From NCBI GenBank assembly GCA_964497585.1, contig CAZCDS010000002.1, forward strand, positions 1-64,000: 64,000 bases of DNA, read 5' to 3'. Both the position numbers and the translations under genes were made by a program. The DNA is from CAZCDS01 sp964497585 (lineage in GTDB: Bacteria > Desulfobacterota > Desulfomonilia > Desulfomonilales > Desulfomonilaceae). This document shows positions 1 to 9,727 of this stretch, one piece after another. The notes beneath the pieces were generated by a model. That model ran no database searches. It saw only the letters and a list, made by a program, of their open reading frames with translations, and was not told the origin of the DNA. Every line of letters begins with the position of its first letter. The stretch's first letter is position 1.

Positions 1-181
1 CCCTCACTCATTTTCCTTACCTCAATGTTCATTGTTAGAAAGCACGGTGGTATAACGCCAATTTCCGGGCGATCATGGACGGCTGCGCGGGCGCAGTGTG
101 CTTCCCCCTCCCTCCTCGACGCAACTACATTTTTGCCAGCCCAGTCGGTGCCTCCCTTGGGGTCTTTCACACGAAGCCCGG

Positions 182-1912
182 TCAGGAGTCGTAGCCGAAG
201 TATTTCAGCGCGGCTTTCTTTTTGTTTCGTGGCAGGGAATCAAAGAGACCGCTGAGATGCTTTGCCGAGAACTCCAACCGGGGGCCGGTCTTCCTGGACC
301 GGACGAGGCGGGGTCTTTCGGTTCCGGCCGCGGATTCAAAAAACGGTCCCACCTCCCCGACAGAAAGTTTCTTGACGAAAACGGCAACGAAACCCGGCTC
401 GGTGATGGTGGCCTCTTGAATCAGCTCAGGAAAGAGTTCCGTTCCCCAGCATGCATAGAGGAGTAATCGGCGGGTTGAATCGGATGACTCGCTGAATTCA
501 GCCACGATCTGGGTGGGTTCGTAGTCCGACGGGGGGTTGGCCGCCCGCAGAACGTGCGTGATCTCCTTGTGCGGCAATGCGGCCACCAGTTCCAGGTCTT
601 CCATGGTGAATTCGGCCCGGGCCGTGGCTTTCTTCAGTTCGGGCAGGAGTTTCTTGAGCGCGTCCGGACGGAGCACCTCGAGGAGGTCAACAAGTTCGGC
701 CGCGGTAAATCCCTCCAAAGACGCTTTGCGCCCAGCGGCTTGCTGGTAGGGAGCGAATTCCTGAAAGAGACGAATGACCTGGTCGTTCGTCAAATGCTTC
801 CAGGGGAGGTCGCTCATGAGTCGCAGACTGTCCTCCTCGGGCAGTCCGGCAAGCTGCTCCACAATGATTTCGAAGTCGAACTCGTCCACCTGTTCGTCGG
901 TGGAGAGGATCCTTTCCATGACGTCCGGCGCGTCTGCGATAATGGCCAGCCGGCACCACCTCTTGAAAAAGGTATTCTCCGAGGGGGAATTGAGCGTATC
1001 CCACTCGTTCATGACGGTCTCAACAAGATTCTGCGCAACCTGTACCACGTCGGAAGTGAATCGTGACGCGTCGGACTCGTTCAAGTCCTCTGCCAATTCG
1101 TGGATCAGCTCGAGCACCACCTCCTCGTACTCCGAAGGAAAAATCTCGGCTGATTCGACTGGCCCCAAGGTTTCCAGAAAGCGTCGCACCTCGGCCATGG
1201 TGACCGACACCGGATTCTCGGAATCGACACAGCCGGATATGATGAGCGTGTTGATGAGCGACTCCCGGATCGAATCGACCTCCGAGAGGTTCTCCGCGCG
1301 CACCGAGGTCGACGCGTTGAGGAGCTGAAACGGGAGGATATCCCTCATGCGCAGGATAAACTCGTATCGTTCCAGCTCCGATTCGTAGTACGTGACAACG
1401 GCCAGAGTCGGAAAGAGCTCGTCCGATAGGGTGATCCCACGGATAGTCTCCAGTTCCTGTTCCGTGAAAATGCTCAATTCCGTGAGGCGCTGACACGCGA
1501 GATCGCTGAGCGTCTCGTACTCTTCCGGACTCACGAGGATCTCCACACGATGGTCCTTGAGTAAGAGTGCCCACCGGTCCCTGAGTTTTTCGATGCGCGT
1601 GTATGCCAGGCGGAACAGATCAACGGGGGAATCCGACATGAGGATTCGAACGCCTTCCTCCACATCCCCGCCACTCTTGATCTCCAGGCCGACCCCCACG
1701 AGCTTCAGGATCGTCTCCTGGACCTTGGCCAGTTCATGGGTGGATCGAAAGTCCACCTCCTTGGTCAAAACGTATTTGTTGGCCATGGCCACGGAAATAC
1801 GTATGATTTCGTCCGCTCGATCCCGGGTGAAGATGCCCTGTTCCATTCCCCGGTTCGCTACACGGTTCAGAAATATCTGGTCATCGAGAACAACGAGCCC
1901 TAACGGGTCCAT
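182..1912 (-). CDS. Large uncharacterised alpha-helical protein
   Basis: I do not recognise this 576-residue protein with certainty. It is acidic, shows no signal peptide or membrane segment, and reads as a long run of amphipathic helices. The C-terminal half has short repeated helical units such as LAGLPEEDSLRLMSDLPWK and ELVDLLEVLRPDALKKLLPE, which loosely recall FliG/MgtE-type helical repeats. Its size and style fit a family of deltaproteobacterial unknowns (possibly DUF6178), but I could not test this. The ATG at 1912 is preferred over a TTG two codons earlier because AGAGGA lies 8 bases upstream of it. It follows efp on the same strand after about 160 bases and may share its transcript. 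Coding is very likely; function is unknown. Confidence 0.85.
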   Translation of the reverse strand: MDPLGLVVLDDQIFLNRVANRGMEQGIFTRDRADEIIRISVAMANKYVLTKEVDFRSTHELAKVQETILKLVGVGLEIKSGGDVEEGVRILMSDSPVDLFRLAYTRIEKLRDRWALLLKDHRVEILVSPEEYETLSDLACQRLTELSIFTEQELETIRGITLSDELFPTLAVVTYYESELERYEFILRMRDILPFQLLNASTSVRAENLSEVDSIRESLINTLIISGCVDSENPVSVTMAEVRRFLETLGPVESAEIFPSEYEEVVLELIHELAEDLNESDASRFTSDVVQVAQNLVETVMNEWDTLNSPSENTFFKRWCRLAIIADAPDVMERILSTDEQVDEFDFEIIVEQLAGLPEEDSLRLMSDLPWKHLTNDQVIRLFQEFAPYQQAAGRKASLEGFTAAELVDLLEVLRPDALKKLLPELKKATARAEFTMEDLELVAALPHKEITHVLRAANPPSDYEPTQIVAEFSESSDSTRRLLLYACWGTELFPELIQEATITEPGFVAVFVKKLSVGEVGPFFESAAGTERPRLVRSRKTGPRLEFSAKHLSGLFDSLPRNKKKAALKYFGYDS

Positions 1913-2073
1913 GAGCAAAGTCCTCTCGAATTCTGTTTCTCATCCGGGCGAGTCGTGCAACTTGCCGCGCCGAGCTGAGAGTAGCCTCGCGCCCCCCGCT
2001 GCCCTCGAACAGCACCGCGGCGACAGGTCCACTGATTATCCATAGGATGAAGGAGGAGTTCCAAGCGTCTCGC

Positions 2074-2634
2074 TTACCGAACCCGTTCGATGTACTTCCC
2101 GGTTCTCGTGTCTATCTTGAGGACGTCCCCCTCATTTACGAAGAGAGGAACCTGGACTGTCATTCCGGTCTCCAGGGTGGCCGGTTTGGTCGCCCCCCCC
2201 GCAGTGTCTCCTTTTACTCCGGGTTCCGTTGACGCAACCGTCAACTCCACGAAAATGGGTACTTCAACACCGATGGGCTTTGCATTGTGAAACAGGACGG
2301 CTACTTCCACGTTCTCTTGGAGATAGTTTCTGCTCTCGCCAAGTTGATCATCGGTGAGGAACAACTGCTCGTAAGTCTCCGTGTCCATAAAGTAGAATTG
2401 GCCGTCGCTTTCGTAGAGATACTGCATGGCCTTCTCTTCCAGATCCGGTTTGCCGACCTTCTCCCCCGAACGGAACGTCTTGTCAATAACATTCCCTGTG
2501 ATCAGGCTTTTCAGCGTGGTTCGGACAAACGCCCCGCCTTTGCCGGGTTTGACATGGAGAAAATCCACCATAAGGAAGGGTTCTCCGTTGAGTTCTATTT
2601 TCAGGCCTTTCCTGAAATCGGGAGTCGAATACAT
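2074..2634 (-). CDS. efp: Translation elongation factor P
   Basis: EF-P binds between the P and E sites of the ribosome and rescues stalling at consecutive prolines. The 186-residue length matches the family. The N-terminal KOW-like domain carries the loop HVKPGKGGAF, whose Lys32 corresponds to the lysine modified by EpmA/EpmB in E. coli; no epm genes are in this window. The C-terminal OB domains end in the usual pattern GDVLKIDTRTGKYIERV. The start at 2634 is chosen because GGAGGA lies upstream and MYSTPDFRKG fits EF-P N-termini; an upstream extension in the same frame lacks similarity. It follows the M24 peptidase gene, a frequent neighbour of efp in bacteria, after about 200 bases. Confidence 0.97.
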   Translation of the reverse strand: MYSTPDFRKGLKIELNGEPFLMVDFLHVKPGKGGAFVRTTLKSLITGNVIDKTFRSGEKVGKPDLEEKAMQYLYESDGQFYFMDTETYEQLFLTDDQLGESRNYLQENVEVAVLFHNAKPIGVEVPIFVELTVASTEPGVKGDTAGGATKPATLETGMTVQVPLFVNEGDVLKIDTRTGKYIERVR

Positions 2635-2830
2635 GCGTCCTCCAACAAGCGTAATTGCTGATATGAAACCACAGCGATTCTCGAGCGAAATCGCCGATAT
2701 TCCAGATCCGATCAGCAAGACTCTTGAGGCTGCGCGAAACTCTTTCATTCCGCGGACCAAGGCTTCGTTGCACGAACGCCCCGCTGTCCATCCCTATTGG
2801 AGTTCGTCGCGCCCCCACGAGCTTACTGTT

Positions 2831-3916
2831 TCAATCTACGGAAATCAAATTCTTGGACATCCGGGAGAGTATCTCAGGGCCGTCCCTTCCCATGTAAACC
2901 AGGCTTTCCAGCCTCACGCCTCCCAAACCTTCCACATAGACCCCCGGTTCGATCGTGAAGACCATCCCCTCTTCCACCTTCCCCCTGCCAAGGGGCGAGA
3001 GATAAGGCGGCTCATGAACCTCCAGGCCAACCCCGTGGCCCAATCCGTGCATGAAGTATCTGCCGTATCCGGCATCGTCAATCGTCCTTCGGGCGACCCG
3101 GTCAACCTCCTTGACCGGTACTCCGAGCCGAAGGAAGTCTATGGCCCTCATATGCGCGTCGTACACCGCCGCATGGATCTTCCCCTGGTCCGAAGTCGGC
3201 TTACCGACCACGCAAGTCACGGTCTCATCGCTGTTATACCCTCGCGATCGACACCCGAAGTCTATTACGATCAGATCGCCGGGTTCGATCACCTTATCCG
3301 ACGCTTTGCCGTGCGGTAGAGCGCTCCTCTCTCCCGACGCCACGATGGTATCGAAAGCGATTCCGTCCGCGCCCTTGCCCCTGAACAAGCCCTCTAACTC
3401 CACTGCGACCGTGGACTCCACCCTTCCCGAGAGCGGCGAGTCAAGCAGCTCACGGCAAGAACTGGAAGCTATTTCCGCGGCCTTGCCGAGCTTCTCCTTT
3501 TCTTCCGGTCCCTTGCGGATACGCAGTCCCTCGAGGAACCTGTGGCTTAGCGGGACCATCTCCACATTTGGGACCTTTTGTGAAAGGGTTGTGACGAACT
3601 CGTAGCTCAACCTGCCCGATTCAATGGCGAGCCTCCGTACGCCCCCCCTGTTCAGAGATCGAGCCAGCGCGTCGAACTTGTGACGGACAACGTGAATCAG
3701 AATGTCTGAGGCCTCCTGGCGAGCCTGAAACTGATAGCGTCCATCGGTGAATAGATGCCTTTCCGAGCGAGTAACAAGGACCGACGCGTCCGAACCGGTG
3801 AACCCCGTCAGATACCGGAGATTGATCGAGGGGAGTATTTCCGAGGTGCTAAAAAGAACAGCGTCCACGCGGAGGTTGCGCAGACGCGACTGTATGGCAG
3901 GCAGCAGGCTGCTCAT
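2831..3916 (-). CDS. M24 family Xaa-Pro aminopeptidase/dipeptidase
   Basis: Cytosolic metallopeptidase that removes N-terminal residues next to proline. The 361-residue protein has a creatinase-like N-terminal domain (about 1-125) and a pita-bread catalytic domain. The five metal ligands are visible: Asp in VIDFGC, Asp in YNSDETVT, His in HGLGHGVG, Glu in FTIEPGVY and Glu in GGVRLES. The short length is that of the bacterial PepQ/YpdF type rather than the longer E. coli PepP. The start codon overlaps the stop of the preceding TPR gene (ATGA at 3913-3916), so translational coupling is likely. It lies upstream of efp, and both proteins deal with proline. The family is clear; the exact substrate is not. 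Confidence 0.93.
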   Translation of the reverse strand: MSSLLPAIQSRLRNLRVDAVLFSTSEILPSINLRYLTGFTGSDASVLVTRSERHLFTDGRYQFQARQEASDILIHVVRHKFDALARSLNRGGVRRLAIESGRLSYEFVTTLSQKVPNVEMVPLSHRFLEGLRIRKGPEEKEKLGKAAEIASSSCRELLDSPLSGRVESTVAVELEGLFRGKGADGIAFDTIVASGERSALPHGKASDKVIEPGDLIVIDFGCRSRGYNSDETVTCVVGKPTSDQGKIHAAVYDAHMRAIDFLRLGVPVKEVDRVARRTIDDAGYGRYFMHGLGHGVGLEVHEPPYLSPLGRGKVEEGMVFTIEPGVYVEGLGGVRLESLVYMGRDGPEILSRMSKNLISVD

Positions 3917-4584
3917 TGCTCTGTGGTCAGTTCCGATCTCATCTGCTCGATGCTTCCGAGCCAACCCTTGAGAATACCGAGCACTCTTGTTTCCTGGCTC
4001 TTTTTCAGCGCGTTCGCTCTCGCTTGTTTGAGGCGCTCGTTTTCCGGGTTCCGATCCACGAGCATGTCGTATATCTCGGCCGCCCGCTCATAATGGCCTT
4101 GCTTGACGAATTCTTCGGCCATGGACTGTGTGACTGGAAACAGGCCAGCATCTGCGCGAACCGATTGACTCGGCTCGCCCGGTTGCTCTTCCGCGCGGGT
4201 GGCGTAGTATGCGGTCCCGGCTTCCGGTCCCACATCCAGCTCCGACGCTCTCAGTGCCTCAAGTGCTCCGGGCAAGTCCGAGGATTCGGCCTTCCTTTCT
4301 TCCCCCGCTATCTTGAAGGTGCCTCGAAGGATCTCGTAGAGGCTCTTGTACCGAACCCCCTCCTCAAGGTTGCCTCGCCGAATGTGCACGTCTCCGAGCA
4401 GATCGAAGAGCTTGACCGCCCGAACGTACCGCTTTTCCAGCCCCGTCAGCAGTACCAGCGAATCCTCGAGGTCGTTTTTCTTCAGGAGCTTCCATGCCTT
4501 TACGACGGCATCTTCGAAATCCGTGCCCGCGGAAAAGGGGCACGTAAACTCACTACTGCGGTCCTTCGGGTCTGTGCCGCTCAT
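3913..4584 (-). CDS. TPR-containing protein of unknown function
   Basis: Soluble 223-residue protein. Residues about 20-85 and 150-190 form tetratricopeptide-like helix pairs, for example HIRRGNLEEGVRYKSLYEIL and GHYERAAEIYDMLVDRNPEN, joined by an acidic low-complexity linker. There is no signal peptide. TPR proteins are protein-protein adaptors, but nothing here shows the partner. It is the first gene of the run TPR-peptidase-efp-unknown, and its TGA overlaps the peptidase ATG. The family assignment (TPR) is fairly firm; the role is unknown. Confidence 0.8.
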   Translation of the reverse strand: MSGTDPKDRSSEFTCPFSAGTDFEDAVVKAWKLLKKNDLEDSLVLLTGLEKRYVRAVKLFDLLGDVHIRRGNLEEGVRYKSLYEILRGTFKIAGEERKAESSDLPGALEALRASELDVGPEAGTAYYATRAEEQPGEPSQSVRADAGLFPVTQSMAEEFVKQGHYERAAEIYDMLVDRNPENERLKQARANALKKSQETRVLGILKGWLGSIEQMRSELTTEQ

Positions 4585-4703
4585 GACGCTTTCTCACACC
4601 TGGCATCAACTGCATGAATTTATTTACTTATTTAATAGTCTAATTCGCGTCAATAGTCAAGGGGCATTTTCAGGAGCGGTGCATTGGGTCCAGCGCTGGC
4701 CGG

Positions 4704-4753
4704 AAAAAAGGAGGCCGCGCGGTATATCCGGAAGTCCGGATTCAGCGCGGCCT
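4704..4753 (-). terminator. Rho-independent terminator of the ATP synthase operon
   Basis: On the minus strand the arms GGCCGCGC and GCGCGGCC (4745-4752 and 4713-4720) form a GC-rich stem. Its loop contains a second complementary pair (TCCGGA/TCCGGA), and a T6 tract follows at 4709-4704. It lies about 40 bases after the atpC stop. Confidence 0.85.
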
Positions 4754-4789
4754 GACCTATCTGTTGAACGCCGCGGGGGTCGCTTCGGG

Positions 4790-5203
4790 TCAGCTTTCGC
4801 CGGCGAGCGATACCTTGGCCCTGGCCAGTTTTATTTTGCTCTGGACCGCCTGGTATGCCTCCGGATCCGCGGTGCTGTCCATCCCTTCGAGTTGGTGTTC
4901 GAGTTCCTTGAGTTCCGCGGACGCCTCGTGTGCATCCACTGCGTCTTTGGCAAAGGCTTCCTCGACGAGAACGGTCACCGCGTCCTTGAGCACTTCGCAG
5001 AATCCGTTTCCCACCGCGAACCTGGTGAACTTTCCGTCTTCCAGGTATGACAGGATCCCAGGTTTGATGAAGGTCAGCATCGGCGTGTGACCGATGAGGA
5101 CCCCGAACTCTCCCATAATCCCTGGAGCAATCACCTCTTCCACTTCTTTATCGAGTACAACCCCCTGGGGAGTCACGACTTCGACCTTGAATTTTTCAGG
5201 CAT
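4790..5203 (-). CDS. atpC: F1F0 ATP synthase epsilon subunit
   Basis: Epsilon subunit of the F1 central stalk, which couples rotation to catalysis and can inhibit ATP hydrolysis. The 137-residue protein has the N-terminal beta-sandwich (VVTPQGVVLDKEVEEV, GEFGVLIGHTPML) and a C-terminal helical hairpin rich in Lys, Glu and Ala. GGGGGAG upstream supports the ATG. It is the last gene of the atp operon, 14 bases after atpD and followed by a strong terminator. Confidence 0.97.
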   Translation of the reverse strand: MPEKFKVEVVTPQGVVLDKEVEEVIAPGIMGEFGVLIGHTPMLTFIKPGILSYLEDGKFTRFAVGNGFCEVLKDAVTVLVEEAFAKDAVDAHEASAELKELEHQLEGMDSTADPEAYQAVQSKIKLARAKVSLAGES

Positions 5204-5217
5204 GAACTCTCCCCCGA

Positions 5218-6663
5218 TCAGGCGGCCTGGGCGGCCAACCTCTCGGCCTTGGCCTTGACCTCTTCGAGGTCTCCAACCATGTAGAAAGCCTGCTCCGGCA
5301 GTTCATCCAAGTTGCCTTCCACGATCTCCTTGAAGCCGGAGACCGTGTCTTCGATCTTCACGTATTTGCCCGGAGCGCCCGTGAACTCCTCGGCGACGTG
5401 GAACGGCTGGGACAGGAACCTCTGGATCTTGCGAGCCCGGGAAACGACCAGCTTGTCGTCTTCGGACAGCTCGTCCATACCGAGAATCGCAATGATGTCC
5501 TGGAGGTCCTTGTAACGCTGCAGTATCAACTGAATCTGGCGTGCAACGCCGTAGTGCTCTTCTCCCACTACTCGAGGATCGAGAATTCGGGAGGTCGAGT
5601 CGAGCGGGTCGACGGCCGGATAGATCCCCAGCTCGGCAACCTGTCTTGAAAGAACCACGGTTCCGTCAAGGTGAGCAAAGGTCGTGGCCGGCGCGGGGTC
5701 GGTAAGGTCGTCGGCAGGCACGTAGATGCACTCGACCGCGGTGATCGATCCGTTCTTGGTGGAGCAGATCCGCTCCTGCAGCTCACCCATATCCGTGCCG
5801 AGTGTCGGCTGGTAACCGACTGCGGAAGGCATGCGGCCGAGAAGCGCCGAGACCTCGGAACCCGCCTGAGTGAAACGGAAGATATTGTCGATGAAGAGCA
5901 TAACGTCCATGCTCATCTCATCACGGAAGTACTCGGCCACGGTCAGCGCGGTCAGTCCCACTCTGGCACGCGCGCCGGGAGGCTCGTTCATCTGACCGTA
6001 GATCAGCGCTGCCCGATCGATAACCCGTTCGCCAGCGGGCTTCTCTCGGCCAGGGAGCACGCCGCCCATTTCCAGGTACAGGTCATTGCCCTCTCGAGAG
6101 CGCTCGCCAACGCCGGCGAACACCGAGGTTCCACCGTACTGCTTGGCAATGTTGTTGATGATCTCCATCATGAAGACCGTCTTGCCGACGCCCGCACCGC
6201 CGAAGAATCCGATCTTTCCACCCCTCATGAAGGGTGCGATGAGATCGACGACCTTAATACCCGTCTCCTGGACCGCGATCTCCGTGACCTGCTCTTCAAA
6301 GCTCGGCGCGGGTTTATGAATCGGTCGCGTGGTCTCTGCTGCAATCGGTCCCAGTTCATCCACGGGCCGGCCGACGACATTCATGATGCGACCGAGCACT
6401 GCTTTTCCGACCGGAACGTCAATGGACCCGCCCATATCTTTCACGGGCATACCTCGGACCAATCCGTCCGTGGTGTCCATGGCGATGGTCCGCACCAAGT
6501 TGTCGCCGAGGTGCTGGGCAACTTCGACAACAAGATTATCCGGCTCATCACTGATTGCGGGGTTGGTGATCATCAGACCGTTGAAAATGGCCGGCAGTTG
6601 CTCCTCGGGGAATTCGACGTCAACCACCGGGCCGATAACCTGGACTATTTTTCCTTCAGCCAT
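5218..6663 (-). CDS. atpD: F1F0 ATP synthase catalytic beta subunit
   Basis: Catalytic subunit of F1. The 481-residue protein has the Walker A motif GGAGVGKT, the conserved GERSREGNDLY segment with the catalytic Glu, the Walker B region VMLFIDNIFRFTQAGSEVSALLGRMPSAVGYQ (shown here only as a landmark split at VMLFIDN), and the C-terminal ALGMDEL-type segment seen as ILGMDELSEDDK. Length is standard. AGGAGG precedes the ATG. It is third from last in the usual order A-G-D-C. Confidence 0.98.
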   Translation of the reverse strand: MAEGKIVQVIGPVVDVEFPEEQLPAIFNGLMITNPAISDEPDNLVVEVAQHLGDNLVRTIAMDTTDGLVRGMPVKDMGGSIDVPVGKAVLGRIMNVVGRPVDELGPIAAETTRPIHKPAPSFEEQVTEIAVQETGIKVVDLIAPFMRGGKIGFFGGAGVGKTVFMMEIINNIAKQYGGTSVFAGVGERSREGNDLYLEMGGVLPGREKPAGERVIDRAALIYGQMNEPPGARARVGLTALTVAEYFRDEMSMDVMLFIDNIFRFTQAGSEVSALLGRMPSAVGYQPTLGTDMGELQERICSTKNGSITAVECIYVPADDLTDPAPATTFAHLDGTVVLSRQVAELGIYPAVDPLDSTSRILDPRVVGEEHYGVARQIQLILQRYKDLQDIIAILGMDELSEDDKLVVSRARKIQRFLSQPFHVAEEFTGAPGKYVKIEDTVSGFKEIVEGNLDELPEQAFYMVGDLEEVKAKAERLAAQAA

Positions 6664-6728
6664 CTTAGGATATCCTCCTGAAACCGTCTTAGAAACGTGG
6701 TTTCGTAAATTCTTCCTGCGTCAGTGCA

Positions 6729-7592
6729 TCAACCCTTGAGCGCCTCCGCGCCGCCGACCACCTCCATCAGTTCGGTGGTGATGGCTTCCTGGCGCATGCG
6801 GTTGGCCTTGAGGGTGAGCCTGTAAATCATCTCGTCCGCGTTCGAAGTCGCCGCCTCCATCGCGGTCATTCGAGCACCATGCTCGCTTGCCACCGAGTCG
6901 AGAAGAGCCGCGAACACCTGCACCCCCACGTACTTGGGCAGAATCTCGCTCAGCAACTCATCCTCCGAGGGCTCGTACAGATACTCTCGCCGTCGTTGAA
7001 CTTCTTCGTCCTCCGCGGCGATCGGCAGGAGTCTCTTCAGCGTCAGTATCTGAGCGGCAGCGGTCCGGAACCTATTGTAAAGGATGTAAACCTCGTCGTA
7101 GTCCCCCGACGTGAACTTCTCTGTGAACGAGGCCACGATGTCCTGAGCCAAGTCCACGGTGACGTTGTTCATGACGTTCAGGAACTCGGCTGCAATGTTG
7201 ACCCTGCGGCGACGGAAATAGTCGTGCCCTTTGCGGCCAACGCTGAGCATATCCACCTCGACGCCTTTGGCGCCCATCTCCCCCCTGAAGGCTTCCGCCC
7301 GGCGGTTAAGGTTCGCATTGAAACCGCCGCAGAGCCCGCGGTCGGACGTAACTTCCACGAGGAGAACTTTCTTGACTTCTCGGACTTCCATCAACGGATG
7401 TACGGTTGGATCGACCCGACTGGCCAGTGACAGGAGGACCTCCCGCATCTTGTCCGAATAGGGGCGAGCCCGGACAATGGCCTCCTCTGCTCTGCGGAGC
7501 TTGGCCGCGGACACCATCTTCATCGCGTTGGTGATCTTCTGGGTATTCTTGACGCTTGCTATGCGTTTGCGTAAATCTCTGAGGGTTGCCAT
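6729..7592 (-). CDS. atpG: F1F0 ATP synthase gamma subunit
   Basis: Central rotor shaft of F1. The 287-residue protein has both diagnostic helical ends: the N-terminus RKRIASVKNTQKITNAMKMV and the C-terminus with ARMTAMEAATSNADEMI followed by TLKANRMRQEAITTEL. The middle carries the Rossmann-like domain with SDRGLCGGFN. It lies between atpA and atpD, as in nearly all bacteria. Length and start are standard. Confidence 0.98.
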   Translation of the reverse strand: MATLRDLRKRIASVKNTQKITNAMKMVSAAKLRRAEEAIVRARPYSDKMREVLLSLASRVDPTVHPLMEVREVKKVLLVEVTSDRGLCGGFNANLNRRAEAFRGEMGAKGVEVDMLSVGRKGHDYFRRRRVNIAAEFLNVMNNVTVDLAQDIVASFTEKFTSGDYDEVYILYNRFRTAAAQILTLKRLLPIAAEDEEVQRRREYLYEPSEDELLSEILPKYVGVQVFAALLDSVASEHGARMTAMEAATSNADEMIYRLTLKANRMRQEAITTELMEVVGGAEALKG

Positions 7593-7655
7593 ATTGACCT
7601 CTACAAAGAAACACCGGCTCGTGGTGTCACGTGTGCGCTATCCTATCCGGATCGA

Positions 7656-9182
7656 TCAGACGATCGAGAGCTCGGGCGGCGTGAAGATGCCCTTGAAATC
7701 GTCGAGGATCTTCTTCATCTTCGTCTCAAGCTCGTCCGAGATGACCTTCTTGTCCCGCAGCTCATCGAGTACGTCCTGATGGTTGGTCTCCATGTGGCTG
7801 AGCAACTGTTTCTCGTACTCGGCAAGGGCCCTTGGATCATACTCATCCACGTACCCGTTGGTTCCCGCGAAGATGACGCTGATCTGTCTCTCAACCGGCA
7901 TGGGCTCGTACTGAGGCTGCTTGAGAAGCTCTACGAGTCTCGTGCCGCGAGCGAGCTGAGCCAGGGTCACTTTGTCCAGATCCGAACCGAATTGCGCGAA
8001 GGCTTCGAGCTCGCGGAACTGGGCCAGGTCGAGACGGAGCGAACCTGCCACCTGCTTCATTGCCTTGATCTGGGCGTTGCCGCCGACCCGGGAAACGCTC
8101 AGACCCACGTTGACCGCAGGCCGAATGCCCGAGTAGAACAGGTCAGTGGAAAGAAAGATCTGGCCGTCGGTAATCGAAATGACGTTTGTGGGAATGTACG
8201 CAGAGACGTCGCCCGCCTGCGTCTCGATGATCGGCAGAGCCGTCAGACTGCCCGAACCGTGGGTATCGTTGAGCTTCGCGGCACGCTCGAGCAACCGGGA
8301 ATGCAGGTAGAAGACGTCACCGGGGAAGGCCTCACGTCCGGGAGGCCTCCGCAGGAGCAGTGAAAGCTGCCGGTAGGACTGGGCCTGCTTGGAAAGGTCG
8401 TCGTAAATGAGCAGTGCATGCTGGCTGTTGTCCCGGTAGTACTCACCCATGGTCACACCGGAATAGGGAGCGATGAACTGCATGGGAGCTGGATCCGATG
8501 CCGTCGCGGCCACCACCGTGGTGTAATCCATGGCGCCGAATCGTTCGAGTGTCGCGACAACCTGGGCCACTGATGACCTCTTCTGACCCACCGCGACGTA
8601 GATGCAGTTAACATCCGTATCCTTTTGGTTGATGATCGTATCGACCGCGATAGCGGTCTTTCCTGTCTGGCGGTCGCCGATGATCAGTTCGCGCTGTCCG
8701 CGACCGATGGGAATCATGGAGTCAATGGCCTTCAGCCCTGTCTGGAGAGGCTCCTTGACCGGCTCTCTCTTGATGATTCCCGGCGCTACGATCTCGACGA
8801 CCCGGAATTCATCGGTCTCGACCGGTCCCTTACCGTCAATGGGCTGGCCGATGGCGTCGACCACGCGGCCGAGCATGGCCTTGCCCACGGGAACCTGGAC
8901 GATTCGGTTGGTCCTCTTGACGGTGTCGCCCTCTTTGATGTGGACGTCTTCCCCGAGGATCGCAGCTCCGACGTTGTCCTGTTCCAGGTTGAGCACCATG
9001 CCCATGATGTTGCCCGGAAACTCCAGCAGCTCGCCGGCCATGGCGTTCTCCAGGCCGTGGAGTCGTGCGATACCGTCACCGACGCTGATCACGGTGCCCG
9101 TCTCACTGACTTCGACTTTCTTGTCGTAGTCCTGAATTTGTTGCTTGATAATGTCACTGATTTCTTCGGCTCTGATTTGCAT
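7656..9182 (-). CDS. atpA: F1F0 ATP synthase alpha subunit
   Basis: Non-catalytic nucleotide-binding subunit of F1. The 508-residue protein has the P-loop GDRQTGKT, the N-terminal MQIRAEEISDIIKQQIQDY typical of alpha subunits, and the region with SLLLRRPPGREAFPGD. In this family a Gln sits where beta has its catalytic Glu. It follows atpH by 5 bases and precedes atpG, so cotranscription is certain in practice. Confidence 0.98.
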   Translation of the reverse strand: MQIRAEEISDIIKQQIQDYDKKVEVSETGTVISVGDGIARLHGLENAMAGELLEFPGNIMGMVLNLEQDNVGAAILGEDVHIKEGDTVKRTNRIVQVPVGKAMLGRVVDAIGQPIDGKGPVETDEFRVVEIVAPGIIKREPVKEPLQTGLKAIDSMIPIGRGQRELIIGDRQTGKTAIAVDTIINQKDTDVNCIYVAVGQKRSSVAQVVATLERFGAMDYTTVVAATASDPAPMQFIAPYSGVTMGEYYRDNSQHALLIYDDLSKQAQSYRQLSLLLRRPPGREAFPGDVFYLHSRLLERAAKLNDTHGSGSLTALPIIETQAGDVSAYIPTNVISITDGQIFLSTDLFYSGIRPAVNVGLSVSRVGGNAQIKAMKQVAGSLRLDLAQFRELEAFAQFGSDLDKVTLAQLARGTRLVELLKQPQYEPMPVERQISVIFAGTNGYVDEYDPRALAEYEKQLLSHMETNHQDVLDELRDKKVISDELETKMKKILDDFKGIFTPPELSIV

Positions 9183-9187
9183 TGTCC

Positions 9188-9727
9188 CTATCCTCTCAGG
9201 CTTTCCTTAAGCTCATTAAGCTGACTGCGAATACTGCCGTCGAATACCTTGTCGCCGACTTTGGCCACGAGCCCTCCGATGAGCGAAGGATCCACCCGGG
9301 CGGAGAGTCTGACGTCTTTTCCGCTAATGTCGGAAAGAGCTTTTCTTATGCGATCCAGTTCAGCATCGTCCAGCGAACTGGCGCTTGCCACTTCCCCTCG
9401 CGTAATTCCCCGGATCTCGTCGACAAGTTGATGATAAGCCTTTTCGATTCCCTCGAGTTGGTCTATGCGCTTGCGGTCGATGAGAAGGTTGATAAAGTTG
9501 ATGACCATGCGATCCGTGCCGAGCCTCTCGAGGATCGAGTTGGCTATCTTCTTCTTGTCGTCCTTGGGGAACACTGGATTGATCAGTACTTCACGGAAAT
9601 CCTTGGAGGCTGCCACCAACTCGGTGAGAGCCGTGAGATCCCGACCGTAGCCGTCGAGGGCGTTCCGCTCTTCTCCGATCTCAACCAGCGCCTGTGCATA
9701 CCGTCTTGCTAACGTCGTGTCGATCAC
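9188..9727 (-). CDS. atpH: F1F0 ATP synthase delta subunit
   Basis: Peripheral-stalk subunit that ties F1 to the b subunits (OSCP homologue). The 179-residue protein shows the N-terminal helical domain (RRYAQALVEIGEE) and the conserved C-terminal signature seen as RVDPSLIGGLVAKVGDKVFD. The start codon is GTG and overlaps the atpF stop by 4 bases (GTGA at 9727-9724), which suggests coupled translation to balance peripheral-stalk stoichiometry. Confidence 0.97.
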   Translation of the reverse strand: MIDTTLARRYAQALVEIGEERNALDGYGRDLTALTELVAASKDFREVLINPVFPKDDKKKIANSILERLGTDRMVINFINLLIDRKRIDQLEGIEKAYHQLVDEIRGITRGEVASASSLDDAELDRIRKALSDISGKDVRLSARVDPSLIGGLVAKVGDKVFDGSIRSQLNELKESLRG

